Source: Viridothelium virens
Taxonomy: Eukaryota > Ascomycota > Dothideomycetes > Trypetheliales > Trypetheliaceae
Length of the DNA: 64,000 nt
NCBI GenBank assembly: GCA_010094025.1
Contig: ML991781.1
Location: 62,001 to 126,000, forward strand
Reading direction: 5' to 3'
Shown here: positions 21,831 to 34,572 of the stretch, piece after piece
How positions within the stretch are numbered: position 1 is the stretch's first letter
Layout: every line of letters starts with the position of its first letter
The notes under the pieces: generated by a model
Seen by the model: the letters and a program-made list of their open reading frames with translations, nothing else
The model's database searches: none
Told to the model about the DNA's origin: nothing
Program-made: the position numbers and the translations under genes

Positions 21831-22881
21831 TCACATATCCTCCCTTATTAGCCGGATTCTGGCATATCCACGCTTTCTAGGTTCAAAAGCTGTAGCAAGG
21901 GGACCGCATGATGCTGGTAGACTCCCTTGCAGTCCATAGGAATGAGGTTCACTTATTGTGACGGCCTGATAACCGATAGACGATTACTCTATCTTCTCGT
22001 GAACAAACAGGAGAGGTTAAGTTGAAACATTCGTTGGCGATGTTCCATCCAATACACGTAAAGCTACAGTCAATACTGATCAATAAAGTGCACTCGGCCA
22101 CTTGCGAGACTGACTTGTGAGGTGACACGGCAAAGAGCGAAGGAGCGAAGGAGCGAAAGGCCGCAAAGACCGAATATCGAAGCTCGGATGAAGCTCCACA
22201 GCATCATCACCCTGCCGTAGATCGCGACTTAATCCACTTCGGGTTAGATGTCACGCATAACTATCGGGCTACTTCTTCTTCGGGCAAAACAACTGCGGCT
22301 CGACAAAACAGCTTCTTCCTCTACTCAGTTGGCCTCAGCCAGTCCCCACCCCGCCATCTTCCCGCTTGTATTATCGTTCGAGGCAAGATTCAGATGCGAC
22401 TCGTCTATGGATCTGAGAGAAGTTTGGCCAGACCGAAATGCTTTGATGCTGTTAAGCAGAGATCTCGTCCCGTTCGAGGAGAAAGCAAGGAATTCAGCTT
22501 CCTTTGGACAAGCCACGACGAAGGTTCATCGTATTAAGATAAAGCACAAAAGTATACTACTGTGCACGAAAATATTCCTTGTGCCGCAATGGCTCTTGAA
22601 GAGCTGGTGAGATCAAGCCCACCGATCATCGTTTAATTGCTTTGCCATGGAGAGGATAATGTAATTGTTAGGAATGACTAAGGGCGTAAAAGTCGAGTCT
22701 TGGGAACCTGAGAACCATACCTCCGTTTTATATATCTACGGGCGTAACCAATATATGCGGAAATGAGTATAAATATGATCTGTCTGACCACGTTCCAGCA
22801 TCAGCCCAAAGCATCAGCTTTGATTTTTCGAGAAAATATATCATTCTTCTATAGCTACTGCCCCAGTACCTACTCATCATT
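21831..22881. other. Gene-free region upstream of the broken hydrolase
   Basis: About 1.05 kb. A short G/A-rich direct repeat (GGAGCGAA, around 22140-22157) and short frames only. No gene recognised. Its end should be the promoter of the hydrolase at 22882. Confidence 0.4.
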
Positions 22882-24162
22882 ATGTGTGCTCTGCGACTTT
22901 CTCAAGATGAATTCTTCTATTTTGAAATGCTTCGCAATATAGGCCACGCGTCCTATCACGAAGCCGACATTAGCGAAGTCCTTCGAGCCGCCGGCCAGAT
23001 TGCTCGGGGCGATATAGAGTCTTTCTACTCAGCGTTCTTTGCCCTCGCCGAGCGCACTGCTAGCCAAGCCAAAAGATCCGAACCAACTACTCTGTCCGGC
23101 AAGGTTTCTGCTCGCGAAGCCTACTTCAAGGCCGCCACCTACTACCGCATGGCAGATTTCTACCTCCACAGCAACGCCACCAACCCTCGCATCAATGGCC
23201 TGTGGACAAAGGCGCTCTCCTGATTCGGCGCTGCCATCGCGCTCCTTCCTATCCCCGGCCAGCGTCACACCCTGGAAGCCTCAGGCTTCTCCATACCCAT
23301 CATCTTCTACTCTGCGGCGGCGGAGCCCGACGCGAAGAAAGGACCACGCCCGACCCTCATCGCGGACACCGGCTTCGACGGCACTCAAGAAGAGATGTTC
23401 CACGTGATTGGCTTCGCAGCACTCCGCCGTGGCTGGAACGTCATCACGTACGAGGGCCCTGGGCAGCCGTCCGTACGCCGCTACCAGGAGCGCGGCTTCA
23501 TTCCTGACTGAGAGCGCGTCGTCACGCCCGTTGTCGACTGGGCGTTTGCGCAGGCGAAGGCGCTCGACATTGATACCGGCAAGCTGGGTCTCTGGGGCGA
23601 GAGTATGGGCAGCTATCTCGCGCCGAGGGCGGCGGCGTTCGAGCATCGCGTTGCGGCTGTGTTTGCTGTGGATGGTGTCTTTGACTGTTATCAGCCGTAT
23701 AGCAGGTTCACCCGTCCCAAGGGGCAAGAGCCGCCTGCGGAAAGGAAGGCGGAGGAGTTCAATGCCTATATTCGTGACCTTTTGCGCGACCCTAATACGC
23801 CGACTGCTGCGCGATGGGGCATTGGCCACGGGTTGTGGTCTTTCTCCGATGGCGACGCCGGTAGTATGAGAGATTCGACGGAGCCGATGTCGCCGTATGA
23901 CTTCATGGCCAAGGTGAAGAATTTTACCTTGCTTGGTTTGGAGGACAAAATTCAGTGTCCAGTACTGGAAGGTCATGCGGAGAACGACTTGTTTTTCGCA
24001 GGTCAGCCCGAGCTCTTGGCTGAGGCATTGAGCAAGAAAGCAACCATGATCAAATTGACGGACGCGGATGGAGCGGGAGAACATTGTCACTCCGGAGCGG
24101 GAATCTTGAAAGCACAAGTGATGCTGGATTGGTTTCAAAAGGTCGTCATTGACAAGAACTGA
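22882..24162 (+). pseudogene. Alpha/beta hydrolase interrupted only by two TGA codons
   Basis: One frame runs 427 codons with no indel and no intron, but TGA occurs at codon 114 (23221-23223) and codon 210 (23509-23511). Around them the sequence is family-like throughout: GPRPTLIADTGFDGTQEEMF, NVITYEGPGQP, the nucleophile elbow G-E-S-M-G (Ser about residue 241), a probable acid in GHAENDLFF and a histidine in GAGEHCHSG. This resembles the large-lid hydrolases related to 2,6-dihydropseudooxynicotine hydrolase. The second TGA falls in IPD*ERVVTPVVDW, where I expect Trp in relatives. It is most simply a young pseudogene. There is no TGA-CTA readthrough context (the TGAs are followed by TTC and GAG). 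It converges on BTB gene 3. Confidence 0.75.
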
Positions 24163-24290
24163 GATGTAACTGGCGACATGTATGTCTGTAAAAGTTTTCT
24201 TTGAAGTACAAGCTTGGTTTCAGTATGAGTTACAGTACCTCCACAACGACAGGCCGGTCTTCCTAGTGAGATTCGAGAATTTGCCTTGAG

Positions 24291-24992
24291 CTATCGTTCC
24301 TGATAACGGGGTAAGCCCCGATGATAAAACTCAAAGGAATTCCTCCTAGATCTCCGATACCTACACAAGCCGTCTTCAGAATGCTCATGAAAAATGCAAT
24401 TCCTGTATTTGATCCTAAAATCGACCTCCTTTGCTCTAAGGATAGTCAAATCATAGAAGAAGTCTGGGAACTCAGCAGCAAATTCTCTGCCCTCTCCGTC
24501 TCCACCCTCCCACAAAAAAGTGATACCCTCATCAGGATTCCTCGCGACGGTGTCTAGGACATCATAGCAGACCAATTTCCGCAGACCTGAACCCTCCGCG
24601 GTATTTTGATAGACCATCCGCACTTGTTCGCGATATATGTGAAACCAACCATTTACAAGTAGGTCAATCATCTTATCAATGACCTCGTCTTTCAGAGCAG
24701 GTACTTCGACCATGTCCGCAAAGGCGTACAGCGCAATCAGCTTCTCAGCGTCGACCGCCGGGGCATGGTCCGAGCCATAAGCACAGTTTCCGGTGTAAAT
24801 CTGCTGAACGAAAAGCGCAAAGACATCCGGATCTCCATCATGCAACTCAACGATCCTATCCCCGGACTCGTTCTGATCGTCGTCATGGCATCGCCTGTCA
24901 AAGAATGGAGAGTAGAAGCAGATGACCCTTTCATGAACCCAGAACGTCTCAACATTGGAGCCTTCAGGACTGCCGACCTTGATGGCAATCAT
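24291..24992 (-). CDS. BTB/POZ domain protein (paralogue 3)
   Basis: 233 aa when started at the ATG at 24992. The frame is open further upstream (beyond 25031), so an additional 5' exon is possible; a short in-frame joining from ~25143 would need an intron of only about 30 bp, so I did not adopt it. The BTB fold fills residues ~1-110: IAIKVGSPEG, ETFWVHERVICFYSPFFDRR, ELHDGDPDVFALFVQQIYTGN and KLIALYAFADMVEVPALKDEV. The tail has C199, H202, H204 and C210, the Cys/His signature shared with the other two BTB proteins, then an Arg-rich end. It converges with the broken hydrolase (128 bp between stops). MITE copy 4 lies 516 bp upstream. Function unknown. Confidence 0.75.
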   Translation of the reverse strand: MIAIKVGSPEGSNVETFWVHERVICFYSPFFDRRCHDDDQNESGDRIVELHDGDPDVFALFVQQIYTGNCAYGSDHAPAVDAEKLIALYAFADMVEVPALKDEVIDKMIDLLVNGWFHIYREQVRMVYQNTAEGSGLRKLVCYDVLDTVARNPDEGITFLWEGGDGEGREFAAEFPDFFYDLTILRAKEVDFRIKYRNCIFHEHSEDGLCRYRRSRRNSFEFYHRGLPRYQER

Positions 24993-25508
24993 GGGCCCAA
25001 GACGAAGAAAGTCGCTATAAAAGGTAAGCAAGGCTGTAGCATCACGGGCGCTTAAGGACGAGGAGTTGATTGGTCTTTACTTTTGGAGGAGGGGGAAGGC
25101 ACCATCGACCTGTCGATGAAGCTTTTGGATTTCTTTAGACGCCGCCATTCGAAAGAAGGAAAAGCGAAATAAGATTGCAGTGTGGTCACGATATGGAAAT
25201 AAATCAGCTGGGAGGCTGATGCCGGAGCAGCACGAGCAATTGCATTGCGTGCACTCCTTTGCACAGATCGCGTTTGCCACCGAAGTGAAGGCCGTGGCAC
25301 AAGTCTGAGGAAACACGTAGCACAACAATAGCGGAAATGTCTGAAATACAGATCAATGCTGTGAATAATTGTTCGAGGGCAAAGGACGGCCTAGCACCCT
25401 CACCTACGTCAGTGGGGCTGACCTGCGTTAAGACTAATCAAAAGGGCTCTAAAGGGTGGTGCGGCCTCTCAGGATGTGCTCGAAGTTCATGACTTAGCTG
25501 ACTGTAGG

Positions 25509-25693
25509 TACCTTACGGCGGCTGGGGGGTTCCTCAACTGGTAGTTAATACAATGTTACCCCAGTTTAATTGTTATAACCAATTTGGCCCATGTTAAAGC
25601 GGTGTTAATATGTATCAATATGGTCATAACAGTAAAGTCGAAATAACATTGTATTAACTACCAGTTGAGGAACCCCTCAGCCACGGTAAGGTA
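25509..25693. mobile_element. Fold-back MITE, copy 4
   Basis: A 185 bp copy in the same orientation as copy 1, with TA ends. The left outer repeat is identical to copy 1 (CCTTACGGCGGCTGGGGGGT). The right arm has two or three changes (CCCCTCAGCCACGG). The segment GGTCATAACAGTAAAGTCGAAATAACATTGTATTAA in its right half is identical to copy 1 over at least 20 bases. It lies 516 bp upstream of BTB gene 3. Confidence 0.85.
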
Positions 25694-26619
25694 GTCGCCT
25701 ATCATTGGCTGACCTTCATCAGTGTTACAGCCGTGTGTCTTTAGCGTAGCTGCCCGATTCATGTGTCGGTGGCCCAAGGCGTGTTTTGGTAACTTATTTG
25801 GTGTGGCTGTAGCCAATCTGAAGACTGCCTCGCCAAATCTCTGAAGTCAAAGGATAGTGAACTAGAGTAGGATTAGCTACTGTCCTTCCCCAATAGCATT
25901 TGAGATAATGTCTCGAACATTGCTAGACGCGCGTTTTCAGTACTGCCTTGGATGGCTACCAGTCAAGCTATGTCCTGATACTATGTCCTGATATTAGATT
26001 GCCTCATCCAAGATATACCGCTTTTGAACGAATGCTCGTCCATGGAGATATCGATGCAACCGCTACAAAAGAAACAAGCCGACTCGTAGTTTTTCCATTC
26101 TCTGGATTGTATAGAAAAATTTTGGAGCTTTGTTCAATCCGGGAGGCCCCAGGAAGAGCCTTACATGCTCTGCGGACATTTCTTATTGCATCTCCTGGTG
26201 CGCATTCGCAGAATCTGGCTTCATGGACGAGTAGGTATAGGGCGCGAATCAGCCAGTACCGAACAAGAGAGCATGCCGAGAAAAGCGATGTTGTTAGGTC
26301 GCAAGTAAGGCATTCGAGCTCCAGAGTTTTGTCAGTGACTTCGGAGCGTCCGTTGTTTCGAGTAAAAGAGGGATGGTAAGGAGAACGGAGAGACACCGCG
26401 GGTGGCGTAACTGAGGATGGCCGTTGCTGTGCCAACTGCCGCACGTCAACTTGCGGAGGGCGAACCCAAGCTGTTGATACGGACACCATCTGACGTTGCC
26501 GGAAGTTACTCGGTACATTCGTTTGTTGCTGTACACTATTGACTTGCTGGTCAAGAAATACATTGAGCATAATCACCCTGTTCGCAGATTTTTGTTCTAA
26601 TCCATCTTTCATCGTCGCA
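25694..26619. other. Region upstream of the kinesin-8 gene
   Basis: About 0.93 kb. A 14 bp tandem (CTATGTCCTGATA, two units around 25970-25994) is present. A long antisense frame crosses into the kinesin first exon but shows no protein-like features. The segment next to 26620 should be the promoter and leader of the kinesin gene. Confidence 0.4.
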
Positions 26620-29600
26620 ATGGCGACGGACGATGGCGCATCCTCAATCTCTGTCGCCGTCCGAGTTCGACCTTTTACTATTAGAGAAGCCGCCCAGCTC
26701 GCAAAGTCGGAGGATGGCCCACTGTTCCTCGGTGACGGATCTCTGGCCGCTGCACCAGTGCCAAAGCTGTCACAGAAAGGACTGAGATCCATCATCAAAG
26801 TAGTGGACGAGAAATGCCTGTAAGAGCTCCTCAATGTACACTCGTCATTCATCGCTGAAGTTCAGCCCAGAGTATTCGACCCGCCCGAAGACAACCCAGT
26901 CCAGAAATTTTCCAAATCTATTGTACCACAAGGAAAGCGCGTGAAGGACCAAACATTCGGTTTCGATCGAGTTTTCGACGATAACACAAGCCAAGGCGAT
27001 GTCTACGATTCAACAACGAAAAGCCTCCTTGATAGTGTCTTGGATGGCTACAATGCTACCGTATTCGCATATGGCGCTACAGGATGTGGGAAAACGCACA
27101 CTATCACGTAGGTCCGCGGAATGCAATTTCCCAAGCGTGACTAACCGGCTCTTAGAGGTACTGCCCAGCAGCCGGGTATCATCTTCCTCACAATGCAAGA
27201 GCTTTTTGAGCGTATACAGGACCTACAGCAAGACAAGGTTACCGAAATATCGCTATCGTATTTGGAAATCTACAACGAGACCATTCGCGATCTGCTAGTA
27301 CCAGGAGGCGGCAAGACCGGCCTGATGTTGAGAGAAGATCAGAACCAGGCGGTTTCGGTAGCTGGACTGTCGAGCCATCATCCACAAAATGTGATTCCTC
27401 TACCAGGTTGCTCAAGCATCCGCTAACATGCGTGTAGGTGCAAGAGGTGATGGATATGATTGTACGAGGAAATGAATACCGAACGATGTCTCCAACAGAA
27501 GCCAACGCGACATCATCGCGCTCCCACGCAGTTCTGCAGATAAACGTATCACAAAAGGACCGAAACGCCGATATCAATGAGCCACACACCATGGCAACGC
27601 TCAGTATTATCGACCTTGCCGGCAGCGAACGCGCAAGCGCTACAAAAAATCGCGGAGAGCGACTGCTGGAGGGTGCCAACATTAACAAGTCCCTGCTTGC
27701 GCTTGGCAGTTGCATTAACGCTCTGTGTGATCCACGCAAGCGTAATCACGTACCGTACAGGAATTCGAAGCTTACTCGTCTCCTGAAATTCTCTCTCGGT
27801 GGGAACTGCAAGACAGTCATGATCGTCTGTGTCAGTCCTTCAAGCGCACATTTCGATGAGACACAGAATACACTTCGATACGCCAATCGGGCAAAGAACA
27901 TCCAGACAAAGGTTACAAGAAATGTTTACAATGTCAATCGTCACGTGAAAGACTTTCTCAAGAAGATTGACGAGCAACGTCAACAAATTGATGAGCTGAA
28001 GGCTGCGCAAAAGGAATTTGAGGGCATCGCGTTCACCAAGTTCCGGAGGCTAAATGAGAAGAAAGAGGGCATTGCTAAGGAAGGCGTGCAGCGCATTCGG
28101 GCTTCGTACGAACATTCTGCATCGGAAAGACAGGAGCGGACGAATGGCATGCGAAAATTACGCCAGATCGAGCGGCGGATTGGCATGCTAAGCTCATGGA
28201 TTGCTGCCTTTGATCATGTCTGCGAGACAAGAGACGAAGAAGATCCTCCTAGGAATTTGCTTGCAATGCGAAAGACTGCCCAAGGGATACAAGCGGAGCT
28301 GGAAGGAAGCAGACAACACTACCACCAACGCTTGGCGAAAGCCAGTTGGGAACGGTCACTCGATGCTGCGCTCCAGACAGGTATCCGACAGCTGCAAGAA
28401 CAGCAAAATGATGGGATCGCGGATAAATCAGACATTGCCAGTCTGACTCGAGAGGCGGAACTGCTAAAAGCAAAGGGTGAAAGAGAAACATGTTCAAGCG
28501 TGTTGGAGCAAGAGCGAGGTGGAGATGCTGCGGTGGTGCAAGTGCTGCTTACTGCGCATTTCGAGACTATTGCCATCCTGAACCAGATCCTCCAAATGGA
28601 TGAACAGGAGGCAGTAGAGGCGGCGAAGAGAATTCTATCGAAACTACTCACGAGCTGTTCTGATGCTACCTCCCAAGTTATCAAACCAGATGGAGGACTC
28701 GGCTTACCTCCTACGGAAGCCTTTCCCCCGACAAAGCAAGGAACACCGAAGCGGAGGAAGGGCGCGAATTTGATGGGTCCGAGTCCAGCAAGGCCGCGCC
28801 TGAATGCCTCTGTAGCTGCCGAAGCATCACAAACATCCAATTCATCGCCGGTAAAAGCTTCTCCTCGCCGACGCCCCAAGGTCGGTACTGCTCGTAGAGG
28901 CGTCGCCTTTACGCCCAAGAAGAAGAGCCCAATCAAGACAAAGCGTGCCGTAAGATGGCGCGACGATACCGAAGATGGTACACTTGCGGAATTCGAGAAG
29001 ACGCCAATTCAAGCTTCTTCGACACCAGACAAGCCTTCCTCTGTGGAGCTGCCCACTGCAAGGCCAAGCCCCAATCCACCTTGGCCTCCCACCGCTCTCA
29101 CCTCTGTCGTTAACATGGCTTCAACAGAAGGACTAAGCTCTTCACCAATTCCCGCACCACCTGAGCCTTCGATGGACATCAAACCACGCAACAACCGCTT
29201 CCAAGCCGGCTTCCTCTCAAAAGCCAATCACAGCTCCTCCAACACCTCTCCCAACTTCCCCCCACCACCAACTCTCAACTCCTCCATCCACCTCGCATCC
29301 TCCTCTCCCTTGGAACCTTCTCCCCTCCGCGAAATCAGCACCAACACCGCTCCCTACCACCCCACCGCCCGCTCCCCTCTCTCCACCACAAGCGAAGCCA
29401 TCAGCAAGACTACCACTTCAGCAGGACCAACCCCACCCGCCAGCGCCGAGCCCTCAGGCTCCGACTCCGACTCCAGCATCTCCAGCCATACGCACTCCCG
29501 AAAGACGAAACCGCATCAAAAGTCTCCGCCACCCACCTGGAACCTCGACGCCGACAAGGCGCTCGCGAAAGAAGTCCGTACCTCGCTTGCGCGCCACAAC

Positions 29601-30098
29601 TCACACGGCCATCGTCGCGAGTCCCTTGCACCGGGAGGCCGGCACCGACGGCGCAGCCCGACGGGGTCGTCGGCGCAGGTGAGTCCGATGGGTGGTGCAG
29701 GTGGCGAGGCGCTGTTTACGGCGAGTCAGGCGCGGCGGATGGTGCGGAGTGAGGAGATGGGTGGTGCTGGGAACGGGAACGGGAATGGGAATGGGAATGG
29801 GAATGGGAGCGGGAGCGGGATGGGAGGGGTGTTGGGGACGTTGCGCGAGAGGAACAGTGTTAGTGTGCTCAGCCCACGCAATGGGGCGGCGATGGTGGGG
29901 AAGGGGAGGGATGGTGCGGGCGGAGGTGGTTGTGGTGGAGGAGGGCATACTAGGCGCATGACGAGTGATGGGAGTGGAGGCGGGATGATGGGTGGCAGTG
30001 GCGGCTTTGGTGGTGGGAAGGGTCGGGTGAGCTCGGTGATGCCGGGGGCAGGAGGCGTGAGGGGGAGTATGGTTGCGGGAAAGGGTGCTTGGAGGTGA
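26620..30098 (+). CDS. KIP3: Kinesin-8 motor protein (Kip3/Klp5 type)
   Basis: Four exons: 26620-26819, 26871-27107, 27156-27390 and 27438-30098. Total 3333 nt, 1110 aa, all junctions in frame. The N-terminal motor has VAVRVRPF, the P-loop GATGCGKTHT (about residue 135), switch I NATSSRSHA (about 247), switch II DLAGSERAS (about 283) and the neck-side LKFSLGGNCKT/VSPSS blocks. The kinesin-8 assignment rests on the DNTSQGDVYD and LDGYNATVFAYGATG context and overall length. A coiled coil follows (~residues 390-560). The tail is basic and Ser/Pro-rich (KKSPIKTKRAVRWRDD), ending in a Gly/Asn and Gly-rich low-complexity stretch. Kinesin-8 walks to plus ends and promotes microtubule depolymerisation in spindle and cytoplasm. 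Confidence 0.92.
29769..29826 (+). repeat. Hexanucleotide microsatellite inside the kinesin tail
   Basis: About nine units of GGGAAC/GGGAAT/GGGAGC read in frame as (Gly-Asn)n then (Gly-Ser)n in the C-terminal tail. Being a multiple of three, changes in unit number would keep the frame. Confidence 0.8.
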
Positions 30099-30686
30099 GA
30101 GATGAGTCCGATACTGCTGCGGATGAGAGGAGGGTGTTTTGCCTTCGCCCTGGACTGTCTGAGGCGCTTTAGAGAGATACTGAAGGTGGATATGATTTAC
30201 CTGGACTCAAGCTGATGGTCGGGTGCGCATTCATGCGACGCTTGCGAAATGCTTTCCAGGACTCTCTGCTGGCTGATGCAAGCACGATCTGTTCATACTT
30301 CATGGCCGGCGTATGGTGGATCGGGGCGAGACACAGGCGTCGAGATTCATTTTGTCCTTGGCATTTTGCCATTCTTCGAGATGTAATACCACACGAGCAA
30401 TCCGAAGGGCATGGCCTTTCCGGAGTCTTCTATGATCAGATCATAAGTACAGCTGTAGGATCATTTGCTTCAAATGTTAACCGTCAAAGTTTTTGCATCC
30501 TGTCTATGTTTCCAACTAATGGCTGGACGTTTAACATACATTGCTTTCGCTCGAAGAACACAGATCTACATTAGAAGCATCTGGAGTCTGTCCATCGATC
30601 TGATTGTATGGAAGTCTTAGCCGACGCCTCATTGTTATTGCCCTTGCATAACACGATAATGCGGAAATTTTGAGTCGTTTTGCCCT
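30099..30686. other. Convergent intergenic region
   Basis: Nearly 0.6 kb between the stop codons of the convergent kinesin and reductase genes. Short frames only; nothing recognised. Confidence 0.4.
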
Positions 30687-31856
30687 TCAAGCTTGCACTC
30701 CAGGCGTGTCAGCAATGCGGAACACGTATTTGATCGCGCTCGCCTTGCCATCCTTCAATTTCTGCAAGGCACCCTGGACGCCTTCCAGACCTCCTTTCTG
30801 GACTTCGTGCGGTTGCGGCTTGAACCAGCCGTCCTGTAAACCCTTTCCGATATAACGGAAAAGCGTAAAGGCAAAGTCTTTGTCTTCACCATGAGATGAT
30901 CCAACCATGGTCGTAGTCTTGTGGATGGTGGATGGGATCGCGGAATAGTCTCCACGGGATAGGACGAGGGTAATATGACCATTAGGAGCGAGGGCTTTAC
31001 TGATATTCTGAAGGGGCAATTCAGTAAGCTACCGTGCTCGAGGAGACAAACAAACAAAAGCGGTGAAAGACAGAAGAATATTAGAGAATGGGAAGCAAAC
31101 CTCAAAAGAGCCCTTTTCGCTCACGGCATCGTACGCATACTCCAAAGTCCTACCCTTCAGGGCATCTTTGATACCCTGTACAGTTGCCTCATCTCCCTGC
31201 CTGTAATCCACGATCGTGTCCCCTTTGCTCCTATCAATCAGCTGCTCCACATAAGATGCTCCACCACCCGCCACCACGATCTGGGGATGTATCTGGCTTC
31301 TCTGTGCAAACTGAATCGTATACGCCCCTACTGCACTACTTCCTCCATAGATCAACAGCGGAATGTCTTTCTCGCCGGGCTTCCATGGCTCTGGCAGGCC
31401 TAGACGCACGTAGAGCCCTATGGCTGCAGTCATTGCTGCAAGCGGGATGGCAGCGGCTTCCTCGTATGTGGTCTTCTGCGGGATGTGAAAGGTAGTGTGA
31501 GCCCATGCAACAGCGTACTCGGCGTAAGAGCCGCCAGGAGTGCGCATCTCGTGGAATGCAGCGACACGGTCGCCGACCTTGAATTCAGTGACGTTTTGGC
31601 CAACGGAGGCGATGGTACCGGCGATGTCGTCGCCTTGGTTTAGTTCGCTCCCTAGCCATTCGGGCCCTTTCCACTGGGAGAGTTTTAGTCCTCATGTTGA
31701 AGCAGAATTCATGAAGGTATGAGGGAAGCGTACGTCTTTGGGGTTACTTCCGCTGACCACGACCTTGATCACGACTTGGTCGTCATTGGGACGAGGGATT
31801 TCGGAGTCAATGATCTTGACCTTGGGGCCGGCGCTCACGATAGCTTCCTTCATCAT
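30687..31856 (-). CDS. Zinc-independent medium-chain reductase (quinone/enoyl reductase-like)
   Basis: Three exons on the minus strand: 31856-31734, 31673-31101 and 31007-30687. Total 1017 nt, 338 aa, junctions in phase. The N-terminal GroES-like fold contains EIPRPNDDQVVIKVVVSGSN and NPKDWKGPEW across the first intron. The Rossmann fold has LLIYGGSSAVGAYTIQFAQ and a later VDYRQGDE. The catalytic and structural zinc cysteines of alcohol dehydrogenases are absent, as in quinone oxidoreductases and trans-acting enoyl reductases of the ToxD/LovC-like family. The NADPH cofactor is inferred. It lies tail-to-tail with the kinesin gene. No polyketide synthase is nearby, so a stand-alone detoxifying reductase is as likely as a biosynthetic role. 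Two adjacent ATGs (31856, 31853) could start it. Confidence 0.87.
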
Positions 31857-32527
31857 GAAATATGTAGACTACTGGCCTTTCTTTGACAGGATTCCACTTA
31901 ACCAAGACTTTTGGGCCAGAGTAGCTTTGAGACCTCTTGATTAGAGAATAAGAGAATACTAAGATTAAATATGAGAGAAGAAAAGCCTAATCCATTACAA
32001 GGCCCCACCTTAAGAATTCGCCATTATTCAGCGACCTGTAACACAGGAGGGGCTTTAGTGGGCGATCTCCATGGCATCATTCAATCGCCGCAAGGTACGA
32101 AGTACCTTTTAGGTATTTCAGACGTCATCACCAAGACGACTCCATCGATTGTTCTATAATACAGGGATGTGCCCGACACGAAAAGATATGCGGACTATGG
32201 ACGCCTTTCCTGAAACTGAGCGGATATTGAATATAAGAAATTATCTCCGTTTTTACCGGAGACTGGTTCGTATGAAGTTGGCCGAATCGCGGAGATCAGC
32301 TTGTGAGGGACGAAGCTTGAGTGGCACGAATGGCTTCAGTAAGGTAAGGTATTCAGTGGCTTCCCGCAGCTCCATCAGCTAGAAACAGCTCTGGGGCGGT
32401 GAAGTCCGGCAGAAAAAAAAAACAAGAGTCAGCCAACTCCGACATTCGGCATGCGTGAACAGAAATTGGAGTCTCAACATTTGTAATCTATTCTTGTCTA
32501 CCGGCCGATCATCAGCACGAAGTCTCA
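31857..32527. promoter_or_regulatory. Intergenic region between divergent reductase and LYS1
   Basis: 670 bp between divergent starts. Contains poly-A (32410-32422) and AT-rich segments; no ORF, repeat or RNA gene recognised. Confidence 0.35.
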
Positions 32528-33866
<1,339 letters not shown>

Positions 33867-34572
33867 AGATATTGACAACAAGATGAGGTTTTGTTTGTGC
33901 CCAAGCCTTGATAGATAGCGCGGAAAAATAGAAGAAATAAGGTTAGAATGAGCCCCACATGGTAACATGAAATCAGCTGCGATGCAGGTTGCATGCATCG
34001 TGGCCAACTCTGGAGAGTTCTTTCCAAGGAATGCAACTACCCCACATCGAAGCGTTGGATCGGACGCTATCATCATTTGTCGACAGATCCACACAGGATG
34101 AATCGACCTGCAGGATACTGCAATCAGTCTTAAAACTGACGATGGCGACATGTGTGCACTGATACACCACCTTAAGCCTCCGTTTGGCCGCTATTTCTTA
34201 GCATGGTTACGTCATCGAATTAAAAGCTACAAGCATCTTGCCTAGCTCTTACAAGCCCGATCCCAATCTTGACACGACGAATGAGATGAAGCTTCTTTTC
34301 CCTAGCAAGTCTTAGCTTGGCAAATAGAGCATAATATCGGCAGCGGCAGGTAGATCATCTCGAACACCTCGACCGTTAGCCCTGAACGGCATGTAAATAG
34401 CCAGCTCCAATTCGTTTCTCTGTGCAAGTTTGCAAGCCTGCCTCGTTAGGCTTCTTATGCCAGGCACAATGAGTACTGCGGCTATTTATATACAGAAGAT
34501 TGTACCACTCGGTACAATGGAACAGCTCGTCTATCCGAACTCGTTCTCGCGCAGGTGCTTTTACCAGTTAAG
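33867..34572. other. Intergenic region
   Basis: About 0.7 kb with no recognised gene. A TATTTATATAC TATA-like box lies around 34483-34494, about 80 bp before the next start codon. Confidence 0.4.

Noticed and set aside
23281-24138. 285-codon minus-strand frame opposite the hydrolase
   Set aside because: GC-rich antisense shadow of the alpha/beta hydrolase, whose own frame carries the catalytic motifs.
22882-24162. RIP as the cause of the two TGA codons
   Set aside because: Neither change is in the CpA/TpG context favoured by RIP, and there is no excess of TpA around them that I can see.
26004-26852. 282-codon minus-strand frame over the kinesin first exon
   Set aside because: It is antisense to a certain kinesin-8 exon, has low-complexity composition and no recognisable domain; most likely a shadow.
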